Of a stretch of 64,000 nucleotides of DNA, positions 10,841-22,729 are shown piece by piece. A program made the position numbers and the translations under genes. A model generated the notes under the pieces. That model saw only the letters and a program-made list of their open reading frames with translations, was not told the DNA's origin and made no database searches. Position 1 is the stretch's first letter. Every line of letters starts with the position of its first letter. Source of the DNA: Alternaria dauci (lineage: Eukaryota; Ascomycota; Dothideomycetes; Pleosporales; Pleosporaceae); assembly GCF_042100115.1 (NCBI RefSeq), contig NC_091276.1, positions 1,736,001-1,800,000 of the forward strand. Reading direction: 5' to 3'.

Positions 10841-12371
10841 GTTGTAGATGTGTATGTGAAGTCGAGATCAACTCGGTGGATCGGAAAATCGTGTTTGGCA
10901 AGAGAAGACGAAGAGCGAAAAGCACCAGGCTGACGAAGAAGGAAGTATTATAGAAAGGTCGAGAAACAGAAGCTGATGATGGTTGTAGATTCGACTTCCA
11001 CAAGACGTCTTATACGTTTCGTTCATCGTCCTTCGTTGACCATCCACTTCGCACCGTATTCTACATTGGGATGTTCTCCGTCCACACCACCCAGCTCGAC
11101 ATTGGCATCACGACGCCAGTATGGAGACATGCCAGCTCTTGAATCAAGATGCGTTTTCGAAGGCCTTCTGGTAAGGCCAAAGGCGCTTGGCAGCAGCGAG
11201 GCCTTTGTCCTCGATGCTTGGCCATGACGGAATGTCGAATTCCCAGGCGTCGAGAGGTATCCACGTTCCCACAGCCAGTTTCGTCTGCGCCTGGGGATAC
11301 GGTTAAAGGCGCCAAGGCGGAAACTCTTCATGTAAGATGGCTGATTCACGAAACGCTGTGCTCGGAATCACGGCATTCAGCTAAACAAGCGGGCACATCT
11401 GTGTTTCACACGGTAGAACATCATCTCGTTGATCTGTGAGGAGTTCCGCCTCATGCAAACTTATCAACAAGGGCTAGAGGCTATGGTTATCAGCACCAGG
11501 TTTTTAGTGCAAGAGAGGTTCACTGCAGCAGCATCGTACTTTGGTCGGTCTTGGAATTCGCACATAGGAGGGTTTCTCCACATTGTCTGCATGACATGTC
11601 AGACCCAAAACGATCGAATCCGAACATACAAAACAACCAACTCAAACGACAAGTTTCCAAATATTCGATTTGTTTTCCTTTTCGGCATGAGCTTAGGCGA
11701 GTTTTAGTGTCCGCGATCCACTCATGGGTGCATGATGTTGAAGGCTTGTTGCCACTAGTGTTTCACCACACAACACGGTAGATCTTCAAACAGGGACTGC
11801 CAATTCCTGAAACCCAAGGCCTGGTAACATATGCGACGGTTCCTGGAATCCGAGGCTGGCGGCGGCTGTGATGGTTGGTAAGTGGATGAGTCGAGGTGTT
11901 GATGGTGATGTGGAGCGACCGGAATGCGGCAGTCGGGGCGAATGTTGATCTCACAGACGTACTCAGGGTAGTAGCACTCAGCACAAAAACTATATGCTGG
12001 TGGATATACCAACTATACGTACCTTGTGTACCACGCGCCCAACACCTGGGCACTTCCAGTATATGCCGAACCGTACGCTTACAGCTTTCCCAAAGTGTTC
12101 AAAAGCCATGAAGGAAACCGAAGGCCGACTTGAAACCAACTTGTTCTTTAGTCGAGGATAGGCACGTTGACACAATAGAAATGAAACCACGCATTTCGGA
12201 CGCGAGCAGTCGCTGGTTGGAGACGCTCCAATCTTTATATACGTCGACGCCATATACACAGCCTCATATCGACAGAGAACCCCACTCAATGGTATATACC
12301 CAAAAGTCATCACCACATTAGTTTTCCCGTCCTAACCTTGCCAGTCCTAGCTAGATAAAATAGGTATCATT
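10841..12371. other. Intergenic 1.5 kb, nothing convincing
   Basis: Several frames of 60-110 codons overlap on opposite strands (for example 11023-11349 and 11149-11439), none with a signal peptide or family motif. It is probably the promoter of the Egh16-like gene plus the 3' flank of the next regulator. Confidence 0.4.
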
Positions 12372-15300
12372 TTACTCCAAACCCGTCCCCCTCCTACCCA
12401 GAGAAGGCCGTCCCCCACTGATGCTCCCCCTATTCATCCTTGATCCTCCATCACCATGCATCATATCCAAATCCACCGGCGTCCCCGCACCAAGCGCAAA
12501 ACCATACGCCTCGGCACCCTGTCCCGCGAAAATCCCATCATCACCTAGACCATGTTGTAGTGGCGGCTCCACGTTGAATGGCACAAAGTAACTGCTCATC
12601 GGATCGAAGAAATTATTGTTGTTGGCACCAGCACCCAGACCCATGGCTTCGAGATTCCAGAAAGAGTTGTTGAAGTCGGTGGCTAGATCAGGGAAGGGGG
12701 AGAGGTTTGTAGCATCCATTTGGTGAGAGTGCGAGGGGTGGATCATTGTAGGTGAGGTATTGATGAGGGGGACAGCATGGTGGTGGGGGTGTTGTTGATG
12801 TGCGTGGTGGGAACCAGCGAAATCAGCGAGGAATTGTTGGGGAGAGGTATGTTGCTGTTGCTGGGCAAAGAAAGCGACAGGGTCGTAGCCAGCGGCGATG
12901 GCGGCGTCCATTGCGTCTTGCGAAGCCATGTTCAATTGGCTCATTTGCTGTTGCGCTTGCAAGCGGGCAGTATGATTCTGCCGAGCTTCACTGTTCAGCT
13001 GTTGTAGTCGTGGCATATCTTGGTTGTTCGACGAAGCAAGATCGGGTTTTGAGATGGACTTTGATTTGTTTTTTCGCGCTTGCTTGCGTTGTTGGTCAGA
13101 TCTTGAAGGTGGGGATAAAGACGCGAAGAACTGTTCCACACTCTGTAGATCGCTCTTATGTCCCAGAACAGCATCAGTACCTGGCTCATTTGGATTTGAC
13201 TCGGCCGCATCTTCGTAGTCGGTTTTTGAGACACCATGTGGGTATCTGTCGAACCAGTCACCGTACTGAAAGATGCTACCTTTCTTCTTGTCGCCGGCCG
13301 CGTTCGGTCCCTTCAGCTGTGCATCAGCGTGTTGACGATACAGCTCCTTCAAGTTTTCCGCAATGTAGTGGAACATGCCCCAGTACTTTTTCATCTTTGT
13401 CAGGTATTTGACATTGTATGCCAGATACTTCTTCGATTGCGCTTCCAGCTTTGGGTTCTTCGAGAACACGCCGTGAACGTGGACGGTAGAAGAGAAAAAG
13501 GCCGAGTAGCCCGCGAATGGCGCGACGACGTTGTGGTCCATGGCTTCGTTGATGAGCATCGAGATTTGGTTCGCAGCGTCGAGAGCAGAGCGGGCAGACT
13601 CTGTGAGGAAGTCGTGTGGCATATCCTTTGGTGGTCTGCTACCCGCAGTCGAAGGCAACGCGAATCTGTGCATGAAAAGCATGATCTGTTGCCATAAGAT
13701 ATGGATATACAGAAACGAGTTTGCAGTCTTGCCAATGGCATGACTCTTGAGATTCTCAGGGTTGTAGACAAGCATTTCAGGCAGTGCCGCTTTGAAATCC
13801 TTCGCCTCCTTCTTGATAGCGTGGTAGGTCGAGTCGGAAGACCACATAGGTTCTGCTTCGCGTTCCTTTCCTCCCAGGTTCATGTACTTGACAAGCTTAC
13901 CCCATATGCACACCAGACGTATGGTGTATGCTGAGACGCCCATGTTATCGCGCGGATTCGCCAGCTGACCGCGGTCCGGTGGAACGGGGTTCGGCACGGC
14001 GCCTTCCAGGGTTTCTGTTGGCGCATGTATCTCGTGTACGTATAGATGCTCTTTGACTGGTAACTGTACTTCGATGTATTGCTCGTGTACAAAGAGCGGT
14101 CGGTCAGTACCAGAGGAGTTGAACCGGTCCATCAGGAAGCAAGACCACATGGTCCGCCGCCGTATTTCTCGATCTGTGGCGCTCAGGGGTTTCCTGTCGG
14201 GCTCGTTGACGAGCGGGTCGTATTCGTTCTCCTTGTGCAGTTGCAGCGCATACGCCATTCTTTGCGCCATACCACCAAACATCCAACTCCGTCCACCTTG
14301 ACAGGTGCCAAACTCGTGAAGTCCAAGTAATAGGTAGACAATTAAGATGGTAATGTTGGGTGTATCGTATCGCTTGAGCGCAATCTCTCGTGCCCGCTCA
14401 GCCCAATCATCGCCCCGTAAGAAACATGGCTCAGTGCGTAGCTGTGGGTGGTTTGAGAATCGGGCCGAGATGGCGCACATGGCCAGTATTAGTACTGGCG
14501 GTACCTTGCCAGTTGCAAGCCTTCGCATGAAGCTTGGCTTGTGGAGGAGAGGGTAGCTTTGCCCATACACATAATCGAAGTAGACTTCAGCCAAATGTTC
14601 CTGCATCTCTTTTGGCGGCAAGCTTTCCGCTCCTTCTGTTAGGAGTTTGCTCTCGTCGGACTCCTTGCCACGCGACGTTGAACCAGCCGTATCTGGATCT
14701 GCGCCTTTTGCTTTTGACCATTCGTCCAGTTCGTCACCGAAAGCTTCTTCTGCAGCGCGCTTCTTTGTGGTGGGTGTCTTGGGTGTTGCGCCGGGGATAG
14801 CGGGCTTAACGACGGACCTGCCTACGTTCGCAACAGAGGGTAAGCTTTCTTTCGGTATCAGCTTGATGACACGATCTTCCATGCGCTTCAGTCTCTTGTC
14901 CAACATGGCCATGTAGTCGGTTCTCGGTGCTGCCTTCCTGGTTGTGACCTTGTAGACACACGGGATCCGACTCCTCAGGCAGTGTTTACAGGCAGGCTTT
15001 TCGCCTGAGCAGCGAATCTTCTTCCTCCGACATGCGATGCACGCAAGTGGTAGTCTTTTCCTCTCCTTGCCCGCCTTTGTTTTCATCTCGCTCCAAAGTG
15101 GCGGATCTTGCGTGTCATCCTTGCTCCTCCGCGATGTCGTCGAATGGTCTGTGCCGTCATTGCCGCTGAGCTTCATGGCCAAGACGGAAGCGTCGTTGAT
15201 CGGATCGATGGCGAGCATACCCATGGCAGGTGCGCTCTCCGGACTGGTATTGTTTCCGTCGCGGCCAGGGCTCACTCCAATGCTCATCCGATTTGGATGC

Positions 15301-15605
15301 GCACTCCCACCACCACTCATACCTTCTTCGCTCATGTTGCCAATGCTGCGTCTGTGATGCGCATGCCCAGGCTCAAGTTTTGGTTGTATCCCATCGAAAT
15401 TGGCACCGAAGGCTTGGCCTTGCGCAAATGTCAGGTCGAAGTCGGAGAAGGAGCCCATGGCGCTCGTGGGACTGGTTACAGTCTCGTTTGGGGAGGCTCG
15501 AAGTTCAGGCAGGCCGTATTCGGCCAAGATCAATGAGTCGTCGTTGTCGAAGCGCGCAAGCGATGGAGTGGCTACAGAGGCTGCGGTCGCGCCGGAGTCG
15601 GCCAT
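12372..15605 (-). CDS. Zn2Cys6 transcription factor, 1077 residues
   Basis: A single exon. The zinc cluster lies at residues 189-216 (Cys 189, 192, 199, 206, 209, 216), inside ACRRKKIRCSGEKPACKHC, unusually far from the N-terminus. It is followed by a dimerisation-like helix (MAMLDKRLKRMEDRVIKL). The central fungal_trans domain is clear (LGLHEFGTCQGGRSWMFGGM, then REIRRRTMWSCFLMDRF). The C-terminal 250 residues are Gln/His/Asn-rich and disordered (runs of HQQHPHHHA), probably an activation region. A nuclear sequence-specific regulator is expected. I do not recognise the specific orthologue. Confidence 0.92.
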   Translation of the reverse strand: MADSGATAASVATPSLARFDNDDSLILAEYGLPELRASPNETVTSPTSAMGSFSDFDLTFAQGQAFGANFDGIQPKLEPGHAHHRRSIGNMSEEGMSGGGSAHPNRMSIGVSPGRDGNNTSPESAPAMGMLAIDPINDASVLAMKLSGNDGTDHSTTSRRSKDDTQDPPLWSEMKTKAGKERKRLPLACIACRRKKIRCSGEKPACKHCLRSRIPCVYKVTTRKAAPRTDYMAMLDKRLKRMEDRVIKLIPKESLPSVANVGRSVVKPAIPGATPKTPTTKKRAAEEAFGDELDEWSKAKGADPDTAGSTSRGKESDESKLLTEGAESLPPKEMQEHLAEVYFDYVYGQSYPLLHKPSFMRRLATGKVPPVLILAMCAISARFSNHPQLRTEPCFLRGDDWAERAREIALKRYDTPNITILIVYLLLGLHEFGTCQGGRSWMFGGMAQRMAYALQLHKENEYDPLVNEPDRKPLSATDREIRRRTMWSCFLMDRFNSSGTDRPLFVHEQYIEVQLPVKEHLYVHEIHAPTETLEGAVPNPVPPDRGQLANPRDNMGVSAYTIRLVCIWGKLVKYMNLGGKEREAEPMWSSDSTYHAIKKEAKDFKAALPEMLVYNPENLKSHAIGKTANSFLYIHILWQQIMLFMHRFALPSTAGSRPPKDMPHDFLTESARSALDAANQISMLINEAMDHNVVAPFAGYSAFFSSTVHVHGVFSKNPKLEAQSKKYLAYNVKYLTKMKKYWGMFHYIAENLKELYRQHADAQLKGPNAAGDKKKGSIFQYGDWFDRYPHGVSKTDYEDAAESNPNEPGTDAVLGHKSDLQSVEQFFASLSPPSRSDQQRKQARKNKSKSISKPDLASSNNQDMPRLQQLNSEARQNHTARLQAQQQMSQLNMASQDAMDAAIAAGYDPVAFFAQQQQHTSPQQFLADFAGSHHAHQQHPHHHAVPLINTSPTMIHPSHSHQMDATNLSPFPDLATDFNNSFWNLEAMGLGAGANNNNFFDPMSSYFVPFNVEPPLQHGLGDDGIFAGQGAEAYGFALGAGTPVDLDMMHGDGGSRMNRGSISGGRPSLGRRGTGLE

Positions 15606-18469
15606 GTTCTCGACGATTGCCTGTGCGGTTGGGTAGCGCCGAGACAGTCGGTCTTACATCAGGTTCCAAACTTGAAGGACTAGAACAAATGCTTCACGTG
15701 CGCCTGCATCTCAGGACCGAAAACAACATTCCAGGGCGGACCCAGGTGTCGAGACGTCCAGACGTCGTGTGCTTGGATCGGAACGCCGGCCAAAGAAAGG
15801 GAAACGGTAAGCTCCGACTTCTCCACAGGATAGTTACGGCCCTTGGTTGGAGACGCAGTGGGGGCGCTAGTCTCTATTGCAAAAGCGCTGTGCTGCGTAT
15901 GTGGGGAGGAGGATGGATGGCACACGCGAGACGGGAGTGGAAAAAGCAGTGAGCAACAGGCGCACACAAGTCGGGGCTGAGAGAGAGAGAGAGACGATGA
16001 TGGAGAAACGAGGTACGATGACGGCGGGTGATGTATGACCGTCCTTGCAAGAGGAGGCTGCTGCGGCCTATGCCTTCGCCTGTACTATGGCTGCATTCCC
16101 CATGTCGCCTCACAAGGGCCGACAGCAGAGCCATGTAATGGCGCCTGGACGATTCGCACGCTTGCAGCTTGCCTCCCGTCGAGGTCCGATTAATCCACGA
16201 TCAAGCTCGCCGGCCCACTTAAGTCACTGGCCGCACGTTGGCCGATGCAAGCCACACAATTCTGCCCCTTCCCCACATGGCCATCCTTGCAGCGCGAGAC
16301 GTGCTGCTGATTATTCAGACATCACAAAGCAGTCTGCGACGCCTTCCCAGGCCGCGCGCGGACAATGATCGTCGCCTGGGGCTGTGCGCTGCCCATCTTC
16401 ATACTATACAATATTATGACGCGCCTCATAAACACACGCACATGTCTTGTATAACTCGATGCTGGCCTTTGCACACCACACCCATGTCTCCATGGAGACG
16501 GGCGCACCTGGCACTGTTTTGACGGCGGGACCCGTCGTGTGCCAGGTGGTCGCTATTTTGCGGGGCGCCCGCCTAGAGCAGCGTTGCGACACGTTAGACG
16601 CACGCGAGGTAGATGAGCTCTTCATTGCGCCGTGATATATCCCATATGTCTTATTTTCCGATTCGATCACTGGTGTCCAATCTCCGACGTCGCCCTTTAG
16701 TCCAAAACGGCGCGCCGGTCGCTCACTATGTGTAAGCCTGATGCCGTGATGCTGCCTAGACCTACCTAGGTATATACGGTGGGTGCATCACGAGGGTTGT
16801 GCGCAATGATTACTACCACTACTGGAAAAATGCGTGTCAGCAGCAGATGCGCTTGCATACATGCTGGCGGTCGAGACCAGAAATGGGCACCTGTGAGCTT
16901 CCAGAGCGGGCGCGTCATCGATTTGGAGACACCAAACCCCCTGCCCCCCAGTTTTGATGTTACGGAGAGAACCATGACAGGCCTTCTAGCTGGCTTCGGG
17001 GAGCACGGCCCTGGAATCGCTTGATGGTGCGAGATAACTCTGTTTCCTGGTTTGAAATTACATTTGTCCTGAGCGGCTGCTCTTCTCCACTTTATCCTAA
17101 CATGTCATTCTTACAATATGAGTGGTTGATTTATCCATATTCCTTCAACATCTCGTGCTGTACACTTGGCCACCCATATATTGCAACAAACACATCAGGG
17201 ATAGACGCAAAACCATCCCCTCAGTTCGCGACTGGTCCGCTCGCCCGCTGCCGTTTGGCCAGGGCACGAGATACCGTGTGCATACAAAGCTGTCAGAGAC
17301 GCATGCAACATTACCCGAGGTTATGCACACCTCGGTTTGCGAAAGAACGGGGTAGTCATACGTACAGTCACGTGCGATGGCATGTCAACTGAAACGGGTC
17401 CATGAATGTAATACATGGCACGTTTAGCGTTGTCATGGTACTGTACGTTTTCCAAGCAATCACTTATCACAACAGTTCTGTCCATTGACAACATTTTGCA
17501 CAATCATGAAACGGGAATAATGGCACGTTTTATTTCCTCCATTACAGAGCACACAAGATTCTAGCACAAAGAAACAAGCGACGACGACACTTCTTGCAAA
17601 GACAGGTGTCGTGTGTATGTCTCAATCCTCGCTTTACCATGTCCTCTTTCGCTGCCCCGGCCTCGACTATCGATGGGTAGGGGTTGTAGATAGTGTAGTA
17701 GACGCGGTATTTAGCATAGCTTTCTGCTGTAGTTTGTAGAGTGTCCCGCTTCATGCTTGCAGCTTCTGATCCTGATCGGCGGTCAGAGACGCCCGGATGA
17801 AGAATGATGAAGAGTACGGCTTGTAAGAGTAGTATGGGTGGTATCCGCCATATTCGTTGTAGTCACTATCCAGAGCCTGGTGCATATCGCTACCGGTGAC
17901 GCTAATCTTTTCGAGCGGTACAGCTGCTGTCGGGTCGACGAGCCCCACGGGGACGATGACGAAATGAATGACGGGAGATAATCGGGTAACCAGGTACCGA
18001 ATGCGCCAAAGGATCTCCGGGAAGGAATCTCAAGGGAAGGTTGGAGATGAACGTCTATCTCCGACACAGGGGTCACCCTTTGGCGGTGCAGCATGAACGT
18101 GGCGAGGTTTATTCCTAGGAAATCTATAAAGCTGGTGCCCAGAGGTACCATTCTGCAGATTGTGAAGCTGCATAATGCAGATGCAGATAGCTGACAGCAA
18201 GCCTAAGTTTTACCTCAGACTTCCACATGTCAGACCAGCTTAGCACGAAGCTGGGTGCTCCTGAGCGCAAGTCGCGGTAGGCATTCATGGCGAGAGGAGG
18301 CGCACCAGCTTCCGCCGGAGACAAAGCTGAACATGAGCTGTACTACGGCGCGTTTAGGCCGAGAGACTTCATACTCCCTGAGATCGCTTGAGGGAGCATG
18401 GATGCTGGGTGTGTCAGTGGACTGGGCGACCAAAGTTTTGTCCTCTTAGACGTATGCTTCATCTCTTGC
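15606..18469. other. Gene-poor 2.9 kb stretch
   Basis: 5' flank of the large regulator, with a (GA)8 run at 15979-15994 and a TACCTAGGTA palindrome at 16763-16772. No supportable gene between 15.6 and 17.5 kb. A protein-like but unjoinable locus lies at about 17542-18288 on the minus strand (see findings). Confidence 0.4.
15979..15994. repeat. (GA)8 microsatellite
   Basis: Sixteen bases of perfect GA dinucleotide, about 375 bp upstream of the 1077-residue regulator's start, probably in its 5' leader or promoter. Confidence 0.9.
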
Positions 18470-19069
18470 TCAGTTCTGGCGAGGCTTGACGACGCCATCA
18501 TGCACGATGTAGTAGACGACTGTACTGTCGGTGTCTACCGATGCCAACAATACGCGCTTGGTTGTCCTCCATGGGTTGCTAGGGCGTGTCCCTTCTGTGG
18601 ATGACGAATCTGGGGCCGGCGGTGCCATAGTGATGGCATCAAAGACCTCGGCCAGTCCACGCAGCGTCCATTTCTCATTCAGCCTCGTGGGCAGTATCCA
18701 TTCGCGCTCAGGCTCTGCCTTGACCTCCAAGCCGGCTACCGCTCCCTCTGCGCGCGCTTTCCTTTCGCGGTCGGCCTTCTTGAGTAGTTCCACCTGCTCG
18801 TCGGGGTGGACGTAGAGGCGCAGCGGGGGCAGCCCAGAGAGCAGCGGGCGGGGAAGAGGCTCGTGGGTAGTCGGTGAGTGCGTGTGTACGTGGAGGTCGG
18901 ACCAATAGTGCTGGTACTGGAGGTTGTGCAGTATCTGGCGGGCGAGCGATATCTCATTCGGAAGGTGGCTTGACCCTGCGATTGACTCAGCGCCCGTTGA
19001 TACGAACGTCTGCAGCGGGGACGGCGCGATGGCATGTTTCACATCTGCTTTTGCGGCAAACGTCGTCAT
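18470..19069 (-). CDS. sen15: tRNA-splicing endonuclease subunit Sen15
   Basis: A single exon of 199 residues. Sen15 is a structural subunit of the Sen2-Sen34-Sen54-Sen15 complex that removes introns from pre-tRNAs. The conserved pieces are an N-terminal helix (ARQILHNLQYQHYWSDLHVH), the ILPTRLNEKWTLRGLAEVFD core, and a C-terminal beta-strand ending VYYIVHDGVVKPRQN, which matches the family's terminal motif. Sen15 lacks the catalytic triad of Sen2/Sen34 and none is seen here. A Lys/Glu/Arg-rich insert (KKADRERKARAEGA) sits between. It is divergent from the secreted-protein gene at 19360. Confidence 0.88.
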   Translation of the reverse strand: MTTFAAKADVKHAIAPSPLQTFVSTGAESIAGSSHLPNEISLARQILHNLQYQHYWSDLHVHTHSPTTHEPLPRPLLSGLPPLRLYVHPDEQVELLKKADRERKARAEGAVAGLEVKAEPEREWILPTRLNEKWTLRGLAEVFDAITMAPPAPDSSSTEGTRPSNPWRTTKRVLLASVDTDSTVVYYIVHDGVVKPRQN

Positions 19070-19359
19070 GATGGAGGCTGGGCGCGGAGTCGTGCTGGTG
19101 GTTTATTGGTGGTGCCAGGTTGCGCACGGCGTTGGGGGGAGAGCAAGCTACTCGGTTGTGGAAGGAGCGAAGATCTTGAAGGACACCCCACCAGTCATAT
19201 GAGGGCAGCCGAGCAACTGTGGGAAGCGGCGACGCGGCCTAGGCAGCACACACGACGCATTCTTATACCTTGCCCACGGTGACTGTTTTCACGCCCAAGA
19301 CGCCTTTGGACTTGTCAAGGAACGCTCAAACTCGGTATCATCTTCAACACGCCGTCATC

Positions 19360-19982
19360 ATGCTCGCAGCAATCTCCATCCCCACACTACTGCTTCTGGC
19401 TAGCGTTGCCGTAGCCCAAGAAGAGTCGCCCTCGGTCGCGACGTCGCCATTCGTCAGTCCTACGCCCGAGTCGGAGGCAATCTTTACTATTCAGACCTCT
19501 GTTGAGGCTGACCCGGATCCATGGTCTTGCTACATGGATTGCGTACAGCCTCCATGCCCGCCATGTAAGCAAGCATTTTCTCTTTGACATGGCCCGGCAT
19601 AAGCTTAACCTTGGAAGGCACCGGTAGCACGATAAGCATCCCGCCTGTTACAGAAACAGAATCGGTCAGCTCAGTCACCCCCGTTCCTATGCCCATCGCA
19701 ACAGACGTATCGGTTCCATCCGTTACAGAGCCTGTCGTCACGACACCCGTCCCTATGCCCAGCGCAACGGACGTGTCAATTCCACCTCAAGAGCCTAGCG
19801 GTGTCATGTCAATTCCGGCGGGTGAAACGCCTCTAACTACCCCTTCTTCGAGCGACAGCTCGGACGCGAGCGCAACCAGTTCTAGTCTCCCAGAGCAGAC
19901 GACGAATGCTGCTGCGCTCCTGGCCATGGGTCACGAATTCCCAATTGTGGCCGCCGTTGCTGGCGCTCTCGCCTTCCTGTGA
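19360..19982 (+). CDS. Small Ser/Thr/Pro-rich secreted protein, probable GPI anchor (two exons)
   Basis: Model: exon 1 19360-19564, intron 19565-19617 (53 nt, branch CTTAAC), exon 2 19618-19982; 189 residues. Signal peptide (MLAAISIPTLLLLASVAVAQ), a short cysteine cluster (WSCYMDCVQPPCPPC), then a low-complexity Ser/Thr/Pro/Val region with a near-duplicated block (PVPMPIATDVSVP and PVPMPSATDVSIP). The C-terminal hydrophobic tail (FPIVAAVAGALAFL) after a small-residue stretch (TTNAAALL) fits a GPI-attachment signal. It is likely a heavily O-glycosylated cell-wall or membrane-surface protein. No enzymatic domain is present. The first exon-intron junction creates a Cys codon. Confidence 0.8.
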
Positions 19983-20649
19983 GTATGGAACTCGGGGTAA
20001 GGGGTTGTCTGCGGGGCGTTGGGGCTTGTCCAGACTGCATTCAGTGCTATGATCGCCTTGGATCGCACCGGAGCCACTCCGGTCGTCAGAACTCAACATA
20101 TTTGAATAAATGTGCTGTTATGAGGGAGACATTTGAGTAAAGATGAACCAAATATAAGATATCAACGAATACACAACATTGAACAATTCACATGGGATAT
20201 CTCGCAAGTCTAACTCTGATACGTTCACAGCCTTGCCATGACGCGTAGCAAAGTATCTCTACGCGTATTCGTATACTAGAGAGCGATCTAGCGGGTGGCT
20301 TGACGCTGCACGTCAGTGGGTCTGGGGTTGGCAAGAGCCGCTTCGGCCACAATCTAGGCCACCTCCTTCCCATCACGCCTGGGTCAACACTTATAAAGAA
20401 TCCAACACTCGCAACCATGGCGTTGTTGATACCGCCCCTGCTATCCTTCCAAGCAGGTTTCCTGCCAATACACACAAACCGTCCCAAGTGAAATTGGACA
20501 GAAAGCAAGGATCCCGCCAAGGCACCGCGCCATTGCCAACTGTACCAGCCATCAACCACCCTTGGCTGACACGTTGAGCCGCTCACAGGCTCAGACGAGG
20601 CGAATCCTCTACAAAACAGGCGCGCACTTGCGACCTGCCTCCACCAACA
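19983..20649. other. Intergenic, nothing recognised
   Basis: 3' flank of the GPI-type gene and 5' flank of the DUF2985 gene. Frames at 20188-20586 (-) and 20300-20491 (+) overlap and lack signatures. Confidence 0.4.
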
Positions 20650-22136
20650 ATGGCTTCTCCAAATGGCAGCGTACCAACGCCAGTGCCGTTCCCTCAGCCT
20701 GAAGGCGTTCGCAACCCCAATGCATCGAGCCCTGCTGCAGAGTCACCCTCCACGACGACCCGCGAACGAACCTCGACCAATGCTTCGATTGTCTCGAACA
20801 AAATTCGTACCGCCACCGGAAAGCTCATGGACGTGAATCCTCCGCCTGGCATGTGGGCCGCCACTGGAACTACGGCTGCCAAAGCCCCCTCACTATCAGA
20901 CATTCGAAAGGGCTCTTTTGGTTCTGATGGATGGAATGAGGATATGCAACGGAAGAGAGCAAGCTCACGAGCAAGCCAGGCCGAACAGCAGTCGCGTACC
21001 TCCACCAATGCTGCATCTCCTACAGAGCAATCTGAGCGCCCGTACCTCACTGGTCAGCGCAAAGTCTCGTCAAGTAATGCGTTGAACACAGAGACGTTTC
21101 CCGCTTTGGCCGAAGAGGATACACGACAAGGAGCGGCGTACGACGGACACGACGAGCGTGTCACCACTGGCGTACAATCGAAGCATAGTTCCGAGACTGG
21201 GACAGAACACCTTGACGATGACAGGCCGCGTCAGCCAAAAAGAACGTCCTCGGGACATGTACGTCTTCTTACGCTCTCCCCTCCATGACTTTACTGATAG
21301 TGAGACAGTACGCCAATGGCTACGTGCCGCCTCCTAAGCTGCCATGGACGCAGTCGTTCATGATCGGTCTCAAGAGCTTCTGGAAATGGTTCCTGACACC
21401 CGCCGGGTTCCTCATCACACTCTACAGCCTGAACATTGTTGCTTGGGGCGGTATGCTGTTCCTCCTCCTTTGCAACACCGCACCCGCCATGTGCACACCC
21501 ACCTGTGACGACATCAATTCTCCGCGTCGGAAGTGGGTCGAGTACGACTCACAAATCTTGAACGCACTCTTCTGCGTCACAGGGTTTGGTCTAGCACCTT
21601 GGCGGTTCCGCGATCTATACTATTGGGCATGCTGGAGGATTGGTGGATCCAAGCGCAAACAGATGGGCATTCGACGCCTTGCTGGGATACATCGGGGATG
21701 GTTTCGACTTCCGGGCTCAGATCGGTTGCCTGACGAAGCAGATGCGACCGTTGTCGATCCCGAAGATCCAGCTGTACCAATACCCGTCAAGGCGATCCCA
21801 GACCCACCCCCCACAGCGATTCGCGCGCCGCCCACTAAGAGTTGGAAGATGGATTTCGTCATTTGGAACAATGTATGGAACACTTTTTTCCAGATCGTCC
21901 TGTGTTTTTACATGTGGCACTACAACCGCATCGAAAGGCCATCGTGGGCCACGGGTCTCTTCGTTGCGCTGGGCTGCATAGTGGCAGGCATTGCCGGCAT
22001 CATGATGTGGCACGAAGGCAAGAATGTTAAGAAGGTCGAAGGCGTGCCCATGCGTAGGAATTATGGGGTCCAGCAAGACGATGCCGAAGCGCAGAACATT
22101 CCGCTTGTGACTACAGGTGTGGCGACGAAATCCTGA
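20650..22136 (+). CDS. DUF2985 (PLAC8-like) membrane protein (two exons)
   Basis: Model: exon 1 20650-21258, intron 21259-21308 (50 nt), exon 2 21309-22136; 478 residues. The N-terminal 200 residues are Ser/Thr/Pro-rich and disordered. The second exon holds the conserved domain: GYVPPPKLPWTQSFMIGL, SFWKWFLTPAGFLITLYSL, a transmembrane segment (IVAWGGMLFLLLCN), TCDDINSPRRKWVE, and LNALFCVTGFGLAPWRFRDL. A further hydrophobic pair lies near the C-terminus (VALGCIVAGIAGIMMW). Fungal DUF2985 proteins are multi-pass membrane proteins of unknown function, distantly related to PLAC8/cadmium-resistance proteins. Fold assignment is from the motifs; function is unassigned. Confidence 0.9.
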
Positions 22137-22729
22137 GAAATTTGCCCAGTTTCATGCGATGCATAAGCAGAGTGGTTGAAAACGCTCATTGGAGCGGGAG
22201 TTTGCTCATTCTTTCTTGGCGCGTGGCGTTGCGTCAAACATCCACAATTTGGAAGACGCATTTTCATGATACCCCAACGGCCCACGGCCACTTCATCTAC
22301 CACTATCTTATAGCGTATCCATAAACTCACTCCGAGTCAAAGCTTTTCCATTGTTTTTGCATCACGTCAGCTTGCTGCTGCGCGACCGAAACTCATGGAC
22401 GTTCCCCTCCGGATTTTGTCATAGATCTGCCCTCCTGTGAGCCTCGCGCCGACAAGCTTGCCGAGCTCCCCGGACAGGCCGAGCTGCATGCTAAGCAACC
22501 CAAAGCAGATCCGTTGATCAAATGACGTACAAACGGCGTACTCTGTATGGGCTGGTGACAGATGCACGCGCTCTTGGTATTTATCTAGCCAAGGCCTTGT
22601 GATCTTATCACCTCTTACGGGTTGCACCATCTCCTAAACATACGTTTATAACACCATCAGTTGTAGCGTTGTTCCCACGTCTCAGCAGTGACAGTTTTGT
22701 TTGCACGAAATCTACAGTAGTCATCAGAG
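22137..22729. other. Intergenic, nothing recognised
   Basis: Between two same-strand genes. Only overlapping short frames are present. Confidence 0.4.
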
